From assembly GCF_002813915.1 (NCBI RefSeq), contig NZ_CP019335.1, positions 2,029,777 to 2,093,776 on the forward strand: a stretch of 64,000 nt of DNA, given 5' to 3'. The first letter of the stretch is position 1; every line of letters begins with the position of its first letter. The notes beneath the pieces are model-generated. The model worked only from the letters and a program-made list of their open reading frames with translations, ran no database searches and was not told the origin of the DNA. A program made the position numbers and the translations under genes. Positions 36,718 to 48,700 of this stretch are shown piece after piece. This DNA comes from Tenacibaculum sp. SZ-18 (GTDB lineage Bacteria > Bacteroidota > Bacteroidia > Flavobacteriales > Flavobacteriaceae).

Positions 36718-37848
36718 TTACAAACGATTACTCATTTGTTTCACCATTTTATCCTTCCACTGCGCGAAATCACCTGCCTTGATATGCTTTCTTGCTTCTC
36801 TTACTAACCATAAATAGAAACCAAGGTTATGTATAGAAGCTATTTGCTTACCAAGTAATTCTTTTGATGCAAATAAATGACGTAAATATGCCTTTGAATA
36901 TAGAGTATCAACGAAAGTTATACCCATTTCGTCGATTGGAGAAAAATCATTCTCCCATTTTTTGTTCTTTATATTAATGCTTCCATAAGCTGTAAATAAC
37001 ATTCCATTTCTTGCATTTCTTGTTGGCATTACACAATCGAACATATCAACACCTAACGCTATATTTTCAAGAATATTGATTGGTGTACCAACGCCCATTA
37101 AATATCTAGGTTTGTCTTCAGGAAGAACGCTACATACAACATCAGTCATTGCATACATTTCTTCAGCAGGTTCACCAACCGATAAACCACCAATAGCATT
37201 TCCTTCTGCTTCAACCGAAGCAATAAATTCAGCAGATTGCTTACGCAAATCTTTATAAGTACTTCCTTGTACGATTGGAAATAATGTTTGTTCGTAACCA
37301 TATTTTGTTGGAACTTTCCCCAAATGCTCAATACATCTTTTTAACCAACGATGGGTCATATGCATTGAATTCTTCGCATAATTATAATCACAAGGATAAG
37401 GTGTACACTCATCAAATGCCATGATTATATCGGCTCCTATAGATCTTTGAATTTCCATTACGTTTTCTGGTGTAAAAAAATGCGTAGAACCGTCAATATG
37501 ACTCTTAAATTTCACACCCTCTTCATTGATCTTTCTTCGCCCCGACAAGGAATATACCTGGTATCCTCCACTATCGGTTAAAATATTTCTATCCCAATTC
37601 ATGAACTTATGTAAGCCACCCGCCTGTTCAAGAATAGCTGTTTTGGGTCTTAAATACAAATGGTAAGTATTCCCTAAAATTATATCTGGATTGATCTCGT
37701 CTTTAAGCTCTGACTGATGAACTCCTTTTACAGAAGCTACCGTACCAACAGGCATAAAAATTGGAGTTTCAATTGTCCCGTGATCCGTAGTAATTACACC
37801 TGCTCTCGCTTTACTTTTAGGATCCGTATTTTCTAATTTAAACTGCAT
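36718..37848 (-). CDS. tgt: tRNA-guanine transglycosylase
   Basis: 376 residues from the ATG at 37848. Tgt swaps guanine 34 of tRNAs with GUN anticodons for preQ1 in queuosine synthesis. Conserved parts: MPVGTVASVKGV, LTDSGGYQVYSL, substrate-pocket GGLSVGEP and the nucleophile segment FDCVMPTRNARNG. The zinc site normally written CxCxxC...H is altered. Where I expect the three cysteines the sequence reads DEMGITFVDTLYSKAYLRH, with Gly, Thr and Asp at the cysteine positions and the His kept. It heads the cluster with the LptF/G permease, DMT transporter and accA. Confidence 0.94.
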   Translation of the reverse strand: MQFKLENTDPKSKARAGVITTDHGTIETPIFMPVGTVASVKGVHQSELKDEINPDIILGNTYHLYLRPKTAILEQAGGLHKFMNWDRNILTDSGGYQVYSLSGRRKINEEGVKFKSHIDGSTHFFTPENVMEIQRSIGADIIMAFDECTPYPCDYNYAKNSMHMTHRWLKRCIEHLGKVPTKYGYEQTLFPIVQGSTYKDLRKQSAEFIASVEAEGNAIGGLSVGEPAEEMYAMTDVVCSVLPEDKPRYLMGVGTPINILENIALGVDMFDCVMPTRNARNGMLFTAYGSINIKNKKWENDFSPIDEMGITFVDTLYSKAYLRHLFASKELLGKQIASIHNLGFYLWLVREARKHIKAGDFAQWKDKMVKQMSNRL

Positions 37849-37902
37849 ATGTGACAAAGATACATAATTGGAATAATGTGAAAACTTAAATGTTTTGTAA
37901 AT

Positions 37903-38727
37903 CTATTTTTTTCTTTGACGACCAAACTTAGATTTGAAGTTTCTTTTAGAAGAGGTTTTACTCTGAGGCTTCTGAGGAGTTTTTTGAACTGAAGCTTCTT
38001 CAGTTTTACTAGAAGATTTAACTAGGGTATTTATCTTACTCATTTCCTCTTTTGATAGTTCTCTCCACTCACCTACTTTTAAAGTTCCCAATTCTACATT
38101 CATTATTCGGGTTCTCTTTAATTTTGTAACGTTATAACCTAAATATTCACACATTCTTCTAATTTGTCTATTTAGTCCTTGTGTAAGTATAATCTTGAAT
38201 GTGGTAGAATTAATGATTTCAACTTTACATTTCTTTGTTACGGTTCCCAAAATAGGAATCCCATTGCTCATTCTTTGCGCAAATCTATCGTTGATAGGTT
38301 TATTTACAGAAACTATATATTCCTTTTGATGGTTGTTTCCTGCACGAAGAATTTTATTTACAATATCTCCATCATTCGTCAAAAAGATTAATCCTTCTGA
38401 TGGTTTATCTAGTCTTCCAATTGGAAATAATCGTTGAGGATGGCCAACAAATTTTATAATATTCTTACGCTCTTTACTATCAGTAGTACAAACAATTCCA
38501 ACAGGTTTATTTAAAGCTATATAGATTGTTTTTGGTTTTGCTTTCAAAGATTTTCCATCAATTTTAACTACATCACCATCAAATACTCTGTTTCCTAATT
38601 GCGTAGGTTTTCCATTAATAGTTACTCGACCTGCTATTATTAATCGTTCAGCTTCTCTTCTAGAACATATTCCAGTTGAGCTTATAAATTTATTTAGGTT
38701 CGTCGACTCTTGATTATTTTTCTCCAT
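37903..38727 (-). CDS. rluF: 23S rRNA pseudouridine synthase, RluF-like
   Basis: 274 residues. An S4 RNA-binding domain ([29 protein letters not shown]) precedes an RsuA/RluB/E/F-type catalytic domain with the active-site Asp in [20 protein letters not shown] and the [16 protein letters not shown] motif. The spacing and residues around [18 protein letters not shown] favour RluF (U2604 of 23S rRNA in E. coli numbering) over RluB/RsuA. The C-terminus is a ~45-residue Lys/Ser/Gln-rich basic tail ([14 protein letters not shown] onward), likely an extra RNA contact. Confidence 0.85.
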   Translation of the reverse strand: MEKNNQESTNLNKFISSTGICSRREAERLIIAGRVTINGKPTQLGNRVFDGDVVKIDGKSLKAKPKTIYIALNKPVGIVCTTDSKERKNIIKFVGHPQRLFPIGRLDKPSEGLIFLTNDGDIVNKILRAGNNHQKEYIVSVNKPINDRFAQRMSNGIPILGTVTKKCKVEIINSTTFKIILTQGLNRQIRRMCEYLGYNVTKLKRTRIMNVELGTLKVGEWRELSKEEMSKINTLVKSSSKTEEASVQKTPQKPQSKTSSKRNFKSKFGRQRKK

Positions 38728-38744
38728 TAGGACAAAATTAAAAT

Positions 38745-38773
38745 AAAAAACCTCAGACTAGCTGAGGTTTTTT
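38745..38773. terminator. Terminator of the giant adhesin / sprF-like unit
   Basis: AAAACCTCAG ACTAG CTGAGGTTTT hairpin with A and T runs. On the minus strand it lies just after the stop at 38796. Confidence 0.8.
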
Positions 38774-38795
38774 ATATAATCATATTTTATTGCAT

Positions 38796-39743
38796 TTAGA
38801 ACATTATCATTTTTCGTGTACAACGTGCTAAACTTGGTCTTCTATCATAGTCAAAACCTAAGGTAATCATGTGTGTTCCGTTGTTGAAACCAATTACTTC
38901 ATTAACAGTAATACTGAATCCATAAGAAACGTAAAACTTATCTTTCTTTAAACCGAATAAAGGAGCAATAGCGTTAGGCTTGAAGAACTGATCGTTTAAA
39001 AAAGTATAACTTAATCCACCCCAAACATATCCGTTAAAAATTCTTTTTCTAAGCTTAACATTAATATCAGTTCTAGATCTTTTGGTGGCTTCAAAATATT
39101 CAACATACGCAGATGGCTCTAGTTCTGTATCTCTATTGATTCGATAGTTATAATTTGTATAAACAGAATATCTTCTTAAGACTTCAGGTTCACCATTTCC
39201 AAATACTTGATCTACCTTTTTGTCTAACAAATTTACCACATTACCACTAATGGCAAAACGACCAAAACGGTATAACATACTAATATCAAAGTTAGACGTA
39301 TTAATAACACGATTAGGTAATACTTGACCAGTGTTATTCTGAGATGTATCAATGCCAAAATTGATAAAACTATAACTCAATCCTAAAGATAGAAAACTAT
39401 CATAGACATCACTTAAAATTAAGTGACTTGCCAATGATATACGTGCTCCTTTCTGAGAAGTGAATCCATTTGAATCATTAAACATTGTTAAACCACCTCC
39501 GAAGCGCTCGGCTAAACGAGCTTCCACGGTTAGGGACTGTGTGTCTGGAGCATTTTTAACTCCAATCCACTGACTTACTCCATTTAATCTTACTTGTAAC
39601 CCTGATCCAATACCAGCATAAGCTGGAGATATCAGAAATGGATTGTCAGCCATGTGATTGATGTACTGAGGTAAATCATTCTCTTGTCCGAATACATTCG
39701 AGACAAATAAAAGTAATATGGGGATTATTCTATATTTCTTCAT
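38796..39743 (-). CDS. PorP/SprF family type IX secretion membrane protein
   Basis: 315 residues: a signal peptide (RIIPILLLFVSNVFGQ) and an outer-membrane beta-barrel of the PorP/SprF family. The conserved opening QYINHMADNPFLISPAYAGI and repeated amphipathic strands are followed by a C-terminal strand ending in an aromatic residue. In Flavobacterium johnsoniae, SprF is encoded directly after sprB and is needed to deliver SprB to the surface. Here the gene begins 9 bases after the stop of a giant T9SS type B protein, so by position and family it is the dedicated partner of that protein. Confidence 0.9.
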   Translation of the reverse strand: MKKYRIIPILLLFVSNVFGQENDLPQYINHMADNPFLISPAYAGIGSGLQVRLNGVSQWIGVKNAPDTQSLTVEARLAERFGGGLTMFNDSNGFTSQKGARISLASHLILSDVYDSFLSLGLSYSFINFGIDTSQNNTGQVLPNRVINTSNFDISMLYRFGRFAISGNVVNLLDKKVDQVFGNGEPEVLRRYSVYTNYNYRINRDTELEPSAYVEYFEATKRSRTDINVKLRKRIFNGYVWGGLSYTFLNDQFFKPNAIAPLFGLKKDKFYVSYGFSITVNEVIGFNNGTHMITLGFDYDRRPSLARCTRKMIMF

Positions 39744-39752
39744 CTAATAATT

Positions 39753-42700
39753 TTATCTATATAATGTAAAGTGACCCATTATTTGACGTTTTTCACCTGA
39801 TAATTCAAAAAACTCAATTGTATACCAGTAATCACCAGAAGGCATAGGAAGCCCTTCGTACATTCCGTCCCATCCTGTTTGATCACCATTATATTTATTT
39901 AATTGTCTACCATAACGATCAAAAATAGTAACTCTTAACTGATGGTAACTTCGAACATTTAATGGATACCAATAATCTTGAATACCGTCTCCATCTGGTG
40001 TAAAGATGTTTGGTACTTCAATTGTAATATAAACGCCTTGTACCGTAATTGATTGTTCACAGCCCCTACTATCTCGGACAACAATAGTGTAATCTCTCGT
40101 TTGGGTTATTACAAATTGATTATCCAATGTAAAGTCTCCTCCATCAATGCTATACTCATAAGGAGGAATTCCTCCAGTAGCATTTGCTATCAATAAATTC
40201 ATCTGAGAATCATCTATTGTAATTTGTAGAGGATCAATATCTTCAATTTCAATTGGCGTAATTACTCTTATACAACCATTGATATGTTCTACTTCTAAGG
40301 TATAAGTTCCTGGTGTAGCAACTGTAAATACTCCCGTATCATTACTCTCACTTTCTGGTCCAGTTAACGTATATACTACTTCATTTGCATAAATATCTGC
40401 TACGGTTCCAGTAATAACACCTTCTTGATTACAATTATAGATAACATCTATATCGAATTCCAAATCAATGGAAGGATTAAATGTAAAGGCATCTGTTCGT
40501 GCAATACATCCTCTACTATCTCTAACTATTACAACATAAGTTTCACCAGCTGTTAAATTATCGAATGTAGTTCTATCAGCAATAAATGCTCCTCCATTTA
40601 AACTTGTTGAGTATGGAGCTGTTCCCCCGTTAATTGTAATTTCGAATGATGGCGCTGTATCTTGAGTACATAACTGTTGAACAATAGTTGTTAAATCAAT
40701 TTCAGCTTCTAATATTGGTGGTTCCTCAATTGTAACTGTTATAACTTCAAAACATCCTAATTCATCTTGAGTAGTTATTGTGTATGTGCCAGCTGGTAAA
40801 TTATTAAACTGATTATTTGTTTGGAATCTTCCTGGATCCGTATCAATTTCATAAACATAAGCACCTGTACCACCTGTAGCATTAATTGTAATACTACCAT
40901 CTGTAGATCCATTACAACTAACATCAATATGAGTTTCAGTAACCTCTAATAATGGTGGATCAACGATTTCATAATCAGCCGTTATAGCAATACAGTCTTG
41001 ACTTGTAACTCTAATACTATAAATACCAGGACCAATATTATCGAAAGTATTTGATGACTGAGGTCCTACAATTGACGTGCCCGAACCATCTAATAATTCA
41101 TACATATAATTTCCTAACCCTCCAGTCGCATCAGCGGACAATACTGCATTTGCATTTCCATTACATGTAATAAAGGCCGAATCCGTATTTAATGTTGCCG
41201 TTAATGGAATTAATGCTGGAACCGAAATTAATGATGGATTAGAAATACATCCATTAGCATCTCGTACGAACAATTCGTAATCTCCAGCAGGGACTGGGAA
41301 AGTATTTGTAGGAACAAAGTTAATTCCATCAATACTATATTCATAAGCACCTGTTCCGCCTGCTCCTGTTACTTCAATAGTAGCATTAGGAGAAGTACAT
41401 GTAATAATAGATGTAATCGCTGCAGATGAAGTTACATCGCTAGGCTCTATAATAGTTACAGGGAATGTATTACTACAACTAAATTCATCATAAACAGTTA
41501 CAACATAATTCCCAGCACCTAAACCTGTAAATTCATTATTAGGTTGAATTGAAGAAACATCTCCATTAGGGAAAGTTAAACTGTAAGTGTAAACAGCAGG
41601 ATTTCCTTGACCTCCAGCAACTGAATCGACTCTAATCGAAGCAGTCTCATCACCTTCACAGGCTATTGAAGTAGTCTCGGTTACTGTTGCCGTTATTGTT
41701 GTTGGATCAGAAAGAGTAAATGTATCAGTTGAAATACAACCATTTGCATCACGAACACTTACTAAATATGTCCCTGCTGATAATCCTTCAATAATATTAT
41801 TATTAGAGAAAGCTTGAACAATTGTTGTTGTAGTTGTATTCTCTAATTGATATTCATAACTACTCCATCCACCAGATCCTGTTAATATAACTCCTCCACT
41901 TGTTGGGATAGAACAGTTAATTAAGGTTGTTGTAAATGAAAGATCTAACGGAGAAGCTGGCTCATTAATCGTAACCTCTGGTGAAACTACTGGACAGAAT
42001 GGACTGTCAGTCATTATAACGCTTACATAGAATGTACCTGCTCCTAATGTATTAACAGTAGTAGATCCAGTAACACCAGTACCGGTAATTCCTGTACTAA
42101 TTCCTCCTGTCTGGAATATCTCATAATCATATAATCCTGTATAAGGACTACTTGTTGCAAAATCGAACGTAATGCTTCCATTAGTATCTCCGAAACAAAC
42201 AACGTTGCTATCTAGACTAATATCTAAATTAAATGTTGGAGCATCATTTACTTGATGACTCGTCGTTAACACACAACCAGTAGTTGGATTTGTAACAGTG
42301 ATTTCATAAATATCTACCGCTAATCCTGTAAATATACCAGTAGTATTTGTTGCACTGAATCCTGTAATTGCACCGTTTATTGTGAAATCTGCCGTGAAAG
42401 GAGTTACAGAAGTATATGTCACTGTAATATCTTCACCTGTTGCACAATCAATTGCCTTATCAACTGTAACAACTGGATCACTAATCGCGTTGAATGCAGC
42501 AATATTTACTGTGGTCATTGCAGAACATCCTTCATCATCATAAACTTCAACATCAACTGTTCCTCCTGAAGTATTCGCTGTTGCAAAAGTAAAGCTTGTA
42601 TCATCTTGTGTTTCCACATTACCTGTTACTGGTGTATATGTATAAACCACTCTAATATAAGTTCCACTTCCACCAGTAATATCCGCAGTATTAACCGTTA

Positions 42701-45700
42701 CTACCGCCGCATCAGTATTATTACCTGTAGTACAACCAAACTCAGTTACAACTGGAGTAGCTGTAAAAGTAACTGGAGCCAATTCAGTTATTGCAACTGG
42801 TGCTGAAACTGTTATACAGTTATTTGAACCTGTAGCTGTAATTACATAATTACCTGCCGGTAAGTTTGTAAACTGATTCGTTGTGATACTTCCAACTCCA
42901 TTTGGATCTGGACTAATTGTATAACTTAACGGTAATAAACCATTATCTGTAGGTACAACCTCAATAATACCAGTACTGCTTCCATCACAATTATCATTAT
43001 CTACTGCAACAGCCGTAAATACTGGATTGATAATTGGATCAATCGTAATATCTCTTGTGCGTGAACAAACTGGTGTGACTCCAACATCATAAACATCTAC
43101 AGTATAAGTATCAGCGGTAGATACTGAGAAAGTAACAGTACTGCCCACAATCGCAACTCTAGCTACAACTGTTCCTGATCCACTATCTAATACTTCGTAT
43201 TCATAGTTTCCAGAGCCCGAACTAATCGATAATTCAACCGTAGCATCTGGACTTACTGTACAATCTAATTTCTTCGTCTCTGTTAAACTAAACTCTAAGT
43301 TTGGTAATAATGTAATCGATGGACTTGGACTTGTACCTGGACAACTGTTGCTATCAACTACCTGAACTGTGTAGGTCCCTGCTGGTAAGTTTGTAAATAC
43401 ATTTGTCGTCTGGTTACGAATCTCTGTATTGGTCGCATCTAATAAAATATAGGTGTAAACTCCTGTTCCGCCAACTGCTGTTACAGTGATACTTCCGCCT
43501 CCCGTTAAATCACATACATTGTCATCTTTCAATAAAGTAAAGGTAACTGGAACTGGATCTGTAAGAGTTCTTGTAGCTTCAGCAACACATCCATTAGCAT
43601 CTCTTACTCGTACAGTATATGTACCTGCTGATAAACCGCTAAATACATTGCTAGTTCCGTAAGCAGTGATAATCGTTGTTCCTGCTGCATCAGCTAACTC
43701 ATATTCATAACTGCCCCATCCGTCTGTAGCATTTACTGTAATACTTCCATCACTTCCACCACTACAACTTACTGGACCATCAACTGTAGTAAAATCTAAT
43801 GCTGCTGTTGGCTCATTAATAGTAACCTCTGGTGAAACTACTGGACAGAATGGACTATCTGTCATCGTAATACTTACATAGTAGCTACCTGCTCCTAAAG
43901 TGTTAACTGTTGTAGATCCTGTAACTCCTGTAGCAGAGGTCTCAACTGTATCATCTCCTGTAGCAACTGTACCATTTGTATTCATTACTTGGTAATCATA
44001 TAATCCTGCATATGGACTACTTGTTGCAAAATCAAAAGTAATTGCCCCATTTGTATCTCCGAAACAAACAATATTGCTATCTAAACTAATATCTAAATTA
44101 AATACTGGCTCAGCACTCACCTGATGACTCGTCGTTAATACACAACCCGTAGCTGGATTGGTAACCGTAATCTCATAAATATCCTCTACTAATCCTGTAA
44201 ATACTCCAGTAGTGTTAGTAGCACTAAATCCTGTATTCGCTCCACTGATAGCAAAGTCCGCTACAAGTGAACTTGTAGATGTGTACGTTACTGTAATATC
44301 CTCTCCGGTTGAACAATCAATTGCCTTATCAACTGTAACAACTGGTAAACTTAATGCATTAAATGCTGCAATATTAACACTTGTGTTAGCCGTACAACCT
44401 TCATCATCATAAACATCAATACTTACTGTACCCCCCGATGTATTTGATGTTGCAAAAGTAAAGCTGGTGCTATCCTGTGTCTCAACTGATCCAACTAATG
44501 GTGTATACGTAAATACTACTCTTACATACGTCCCACTTCCTCCTGATACATCTGCAGTATTAACCGTTACTAATGCTGCATCTGCATTATTACCCGTAGT
44601 ACAACCAAACTCAGTTACAACTGGAGTAGATGTAAAACTTACTGGTGGTAATTCTGTGATTGAAACTGGTGATGAAACTGTTGTACATCCATTACTTCCT
44701 GTAGCTGTTATTACATAACTACCCGCTGGTAAATTAGTAAACTGATTCGTCGTAATACTTCCAACTCCATTTGGATCTGGACTAATGGTATAACTCAATG
44801 GTAACAAACCATTATCTGTAGCTGTCATCTCAATAATACCAGAACTGCTTCCATCACAATTAGCATTATCTACTGCAACTGCCGTAAATACTGGATTGAT
44901 AACTGGATCAATCGTAATATCTCTTGTGCGTGAACAAACTGGTGTGACTCCAACATCATAAACATTTACAGTATAAGTATCAGCGGTAGATACTGAGAAA
45001 GTAACGGTACTTCCCACAATCGCAACTCTAGCTACAACTGTTCCTGATCCACTATCTAATACTTCGTATTCATAGTTTCCAGAGCCCGAGCTAATCGATA
45101 ATTCAACCGTAGCATCTGGACTTACTGTACAATCTAATTTCTTCGTCTCTGTTAAACTAAACTCTAAGTTTGGTAATAATGTAATCGATGGACTTGGACT
45201 TGTACCTGGACAACTATTACTATCAACTACCTGAACTGTGTAGGTCCCTGCTGGTAAGTTTGTAAATACATTTGTCGTCTGGTTACGAATCTCTGTATTG
45301 GTCGCATCTAATAAAATATAGGTGTAAACTCCTGTTCCGCCAACTGCTGTTACAGTGATACTTCCGCCTCCCGTTAAATCACATGCATTGTCATCTTTCA
45401 ATAAAGTAAAGGTAACTGGAACTGGATCTGTAAGAGTTCTTGTAGCTTCAGCAACACATCCATTAGCATCTCGTACTCGTACTGTATAAGTACCTGCTGA
45501 TAAACCACTAAATACATTGTTAGTTCCGTAAGCAGTAATTACTGTTGTTCCTGCTGCATCGGCTAACTCATATTCATAGCTTCCCCATCCTCCGGTAGCG
45601 TTTACTGTGATACTTCCATCACTTCCTCCATTACAACTTACCGGACCATCAACTGTAGTAAAGCCTAATACTGCTGTTGGCTGGCTAATAGTAACCTCTG

Positions 45701-48700
45701 GTGAAACTACTGGACAGAACGGACTTGCAGTCATTGTAATGTTTACATAGTAAGTACCTGCTCCTAAAGTATTAACTGTTGTAGATCCTGTAACTCCTGT
45801 AGCTGAGGTCTCAACTGTATCATCTCCTGTAGTTGCTGTACCATTTGTATTCATTACTTGGTAATCATACAAACCTGCATATGGACTACTTGTAGCAAAA
45901 TCAAACGTAATGCTTCCATTTGTATCTCCTAAACAAACTACGTTGCTATCTAAACTGATATCTAAATTAAACGTAGGTGCTGCATTTACTTGATGACTCA
46001 CTGTTAATACACATCCTGTTGTTGGATTTGTAATCGTAATCTCATAAATATCCTCTGCTAAGTTTGTAAATACTCCGGTAGTGTTAGTAGCACTAAATCC
46101 TGTATTCGCTCCACTGATAGCAAAGTTTGCTACAAGTGAACTTGTAGATGTGTACGTTACTGTAATATCTTCTCCTGTGGAACAATCAATTGTCTTATCA
46201 ACTGTAACAACTGGATCACTAATCGCATTGAATGCAGCAATGTTAACACTTGTATTTGCTGTACATCCCTCATCATCATAAACATCAATACTTACTGTCC
46301 CCCCCGATGTATTTGATGTTGCAAAAGTAAAGCTGGTGCTATCCTGTGTCTCAACTGATCCAACTAATGGTGTATATGTAAATACTACTCTTACATACGT
46401 CCCACTTCCTCCCGATACATCTGCGGTATTAACCGTTACTAATGCTGCATCTACATTATTACCCGTAGTACAACCAAACTCAGTTACAATTGGTGTAGAT
46501 GTAAAACTTACTGGTGGTAATTCTGTGATTGAAACTGGTGATGAAACTGTTGTACATCCATTACTCCCTGTAGCTGTTATTAAATAATCTCCTGGTGCTA
46601 AACCTGTAAATTGTATTCCTGTTGTCGTTGCATTATAAGTTCCTCCTGCTGTTAATGTTCCATTAATTTCGTAACTCAATGGTAATAAACCATTATCTGT
46701 AGCTGTCATCTCAATAATACCAGAACTGCTTCCGTCACAATTATCATTATCTACTGCAACTGCTGTAAATACTGGATTGATAATTGGATCAATCGTAATG
46801 TCTCTTGTGCGTGAACAAACTGGTGTGACTCCAACATCATAAACATTTACAGTATAAGTATCTGCTGTAGATACTGAGAACGTAACTGTACTTCCCACAA
46901 TCGCAACTCTAGCTACAACTGTTCCTGATCCACTATCTAATACTTCGTATTCATAGTTTCCTGATCCTGAACTAATCGATAATTCAATCGTAGCATCTGG
47001 ACTTACTGTACAATCTAATTTCTTTGTCTCTGCTAAACTAAACTCTAAGTTTGGTAATAATGTAATCGATGGACTTGGACTTGTACCTGGACAACTATTA
47101 CTATCAACTACCTGAACTGTGTAGGTCCCTGCTGGTAAATTGGTAAATACATTGGTCGTTTGGTTACGAATCTCTGTATTAGTCGCATCTAATAATATAT
47201 ATGTGTAAACTCCTGTTCCCCCAACTGCTGTTACAGTGATGCTTCCGCCTCCTGTTAAATCACATGCGTTGTCATCTTTCAATAAAGTAAAGGTAACTGG
47301 AACTGGATCTGTAAGAGTTCTTGTAGCTTCAGCAACACATCCATTGGCATCTCTTACTCGTACAGTATATGTACCTGCTGATAAACCGCTAAATACATTG
47401 CTAGTTCCGTAAGCAGTGATAATCGTTGTTCCTGCTGCATCAGCTAACTCATATTCATAACTGCCCCATCCGTCTGTAGCATTTACTGTAATACTTCCAT
47501 CACTTCCACCACTACAACTTACTGGACCATCAACTGTAGTAAAATCTAATGCTGCTGTTGGCTCATTAATCGTAACCTCTGGTGAAACTACTGGACAGAA
47601 TGGACTATCTGTCATCGTAATACTTACATAGTAGCTACCTGCTCCTAAAGTGTTAACTGTAGTAGATCCTGTAACTCCTGTAGCTGAGGTCTCAACTGTA
47701 TCATCTCCTGTAGCAACTGTACCATTTGTATTCATTACTTGGTAATCATACAAACCTGCATATGGACTACTTGTAGCAAAATCAAACGTAATGCTTCCAT
47801 TTGTATCTCCTAAACAAACAATATTGCTATCTAAACTAATATCTAAATTAAATACTGGCTCAGCACTCACCTGATGACTCACTGTTAATACACATCCTGT
47901 TGTTGGATTTGTAATCGTAATCTCATAAATATCCTCTGCTAAGTTTGTAAATACTCCGGTAGTGTTAGTAGCACTAAATCCTGTATTCGCTCCACTGATA
48001 GCAAAGTTTGCTACAAGTGAACTTGTAGATGTGTACGTTACTGTAATATCTTCTCCTGTGGAACAATCAATTGCCTTATCAACTGTAACAACTGGATCAC
48101 TAATCGCATTGAATGCAGCAATGTTAACACTTGTATTTGCTGTACATCCCTCATCATCATAAACATCAATACTTACTGTACCCCCCGATGTATTTGATGT
48201 TGCAAAAGTAAAGCTGGTGCTATCCTGTGTCTCAACTGATCCAACTAATGGTGTATATGTAAATACTACTCTTACATACGTCCCACTTCCTCCCGATACA
48301 TCTGCGGTATTAACCGTTACTAATGCTGCATCTACATTATTACCCGTAGTACAACCAAACTCAGTTACAATTGGTGTAGATGTAAAACTTACTGGTGGTA
48401 ATTCTGTGATTGAAACTGGTGATGAAACTGTTGTACATCCATTACTTCCTGTAGCTGTTATTAAATAATCTCCTGGTGCTAAACCTGTAAATTGTATTCC
48501 TGTTGTCGTTGCATTATAAGTTCCTCCTGCTGTTAATGTTCCATTAATTTCGTAACTCAATGGTAATAAACCATTATCTGTAGTTGTCATCTCAATAATA
48601 CCAGAACTGCTTCCGTCACAATTAGCATTATCTACTGCAACAGCCGTAAATACTGGATTGATAATTGGATCAATCGTAATATCTCTTGTGCGTGAACAAA

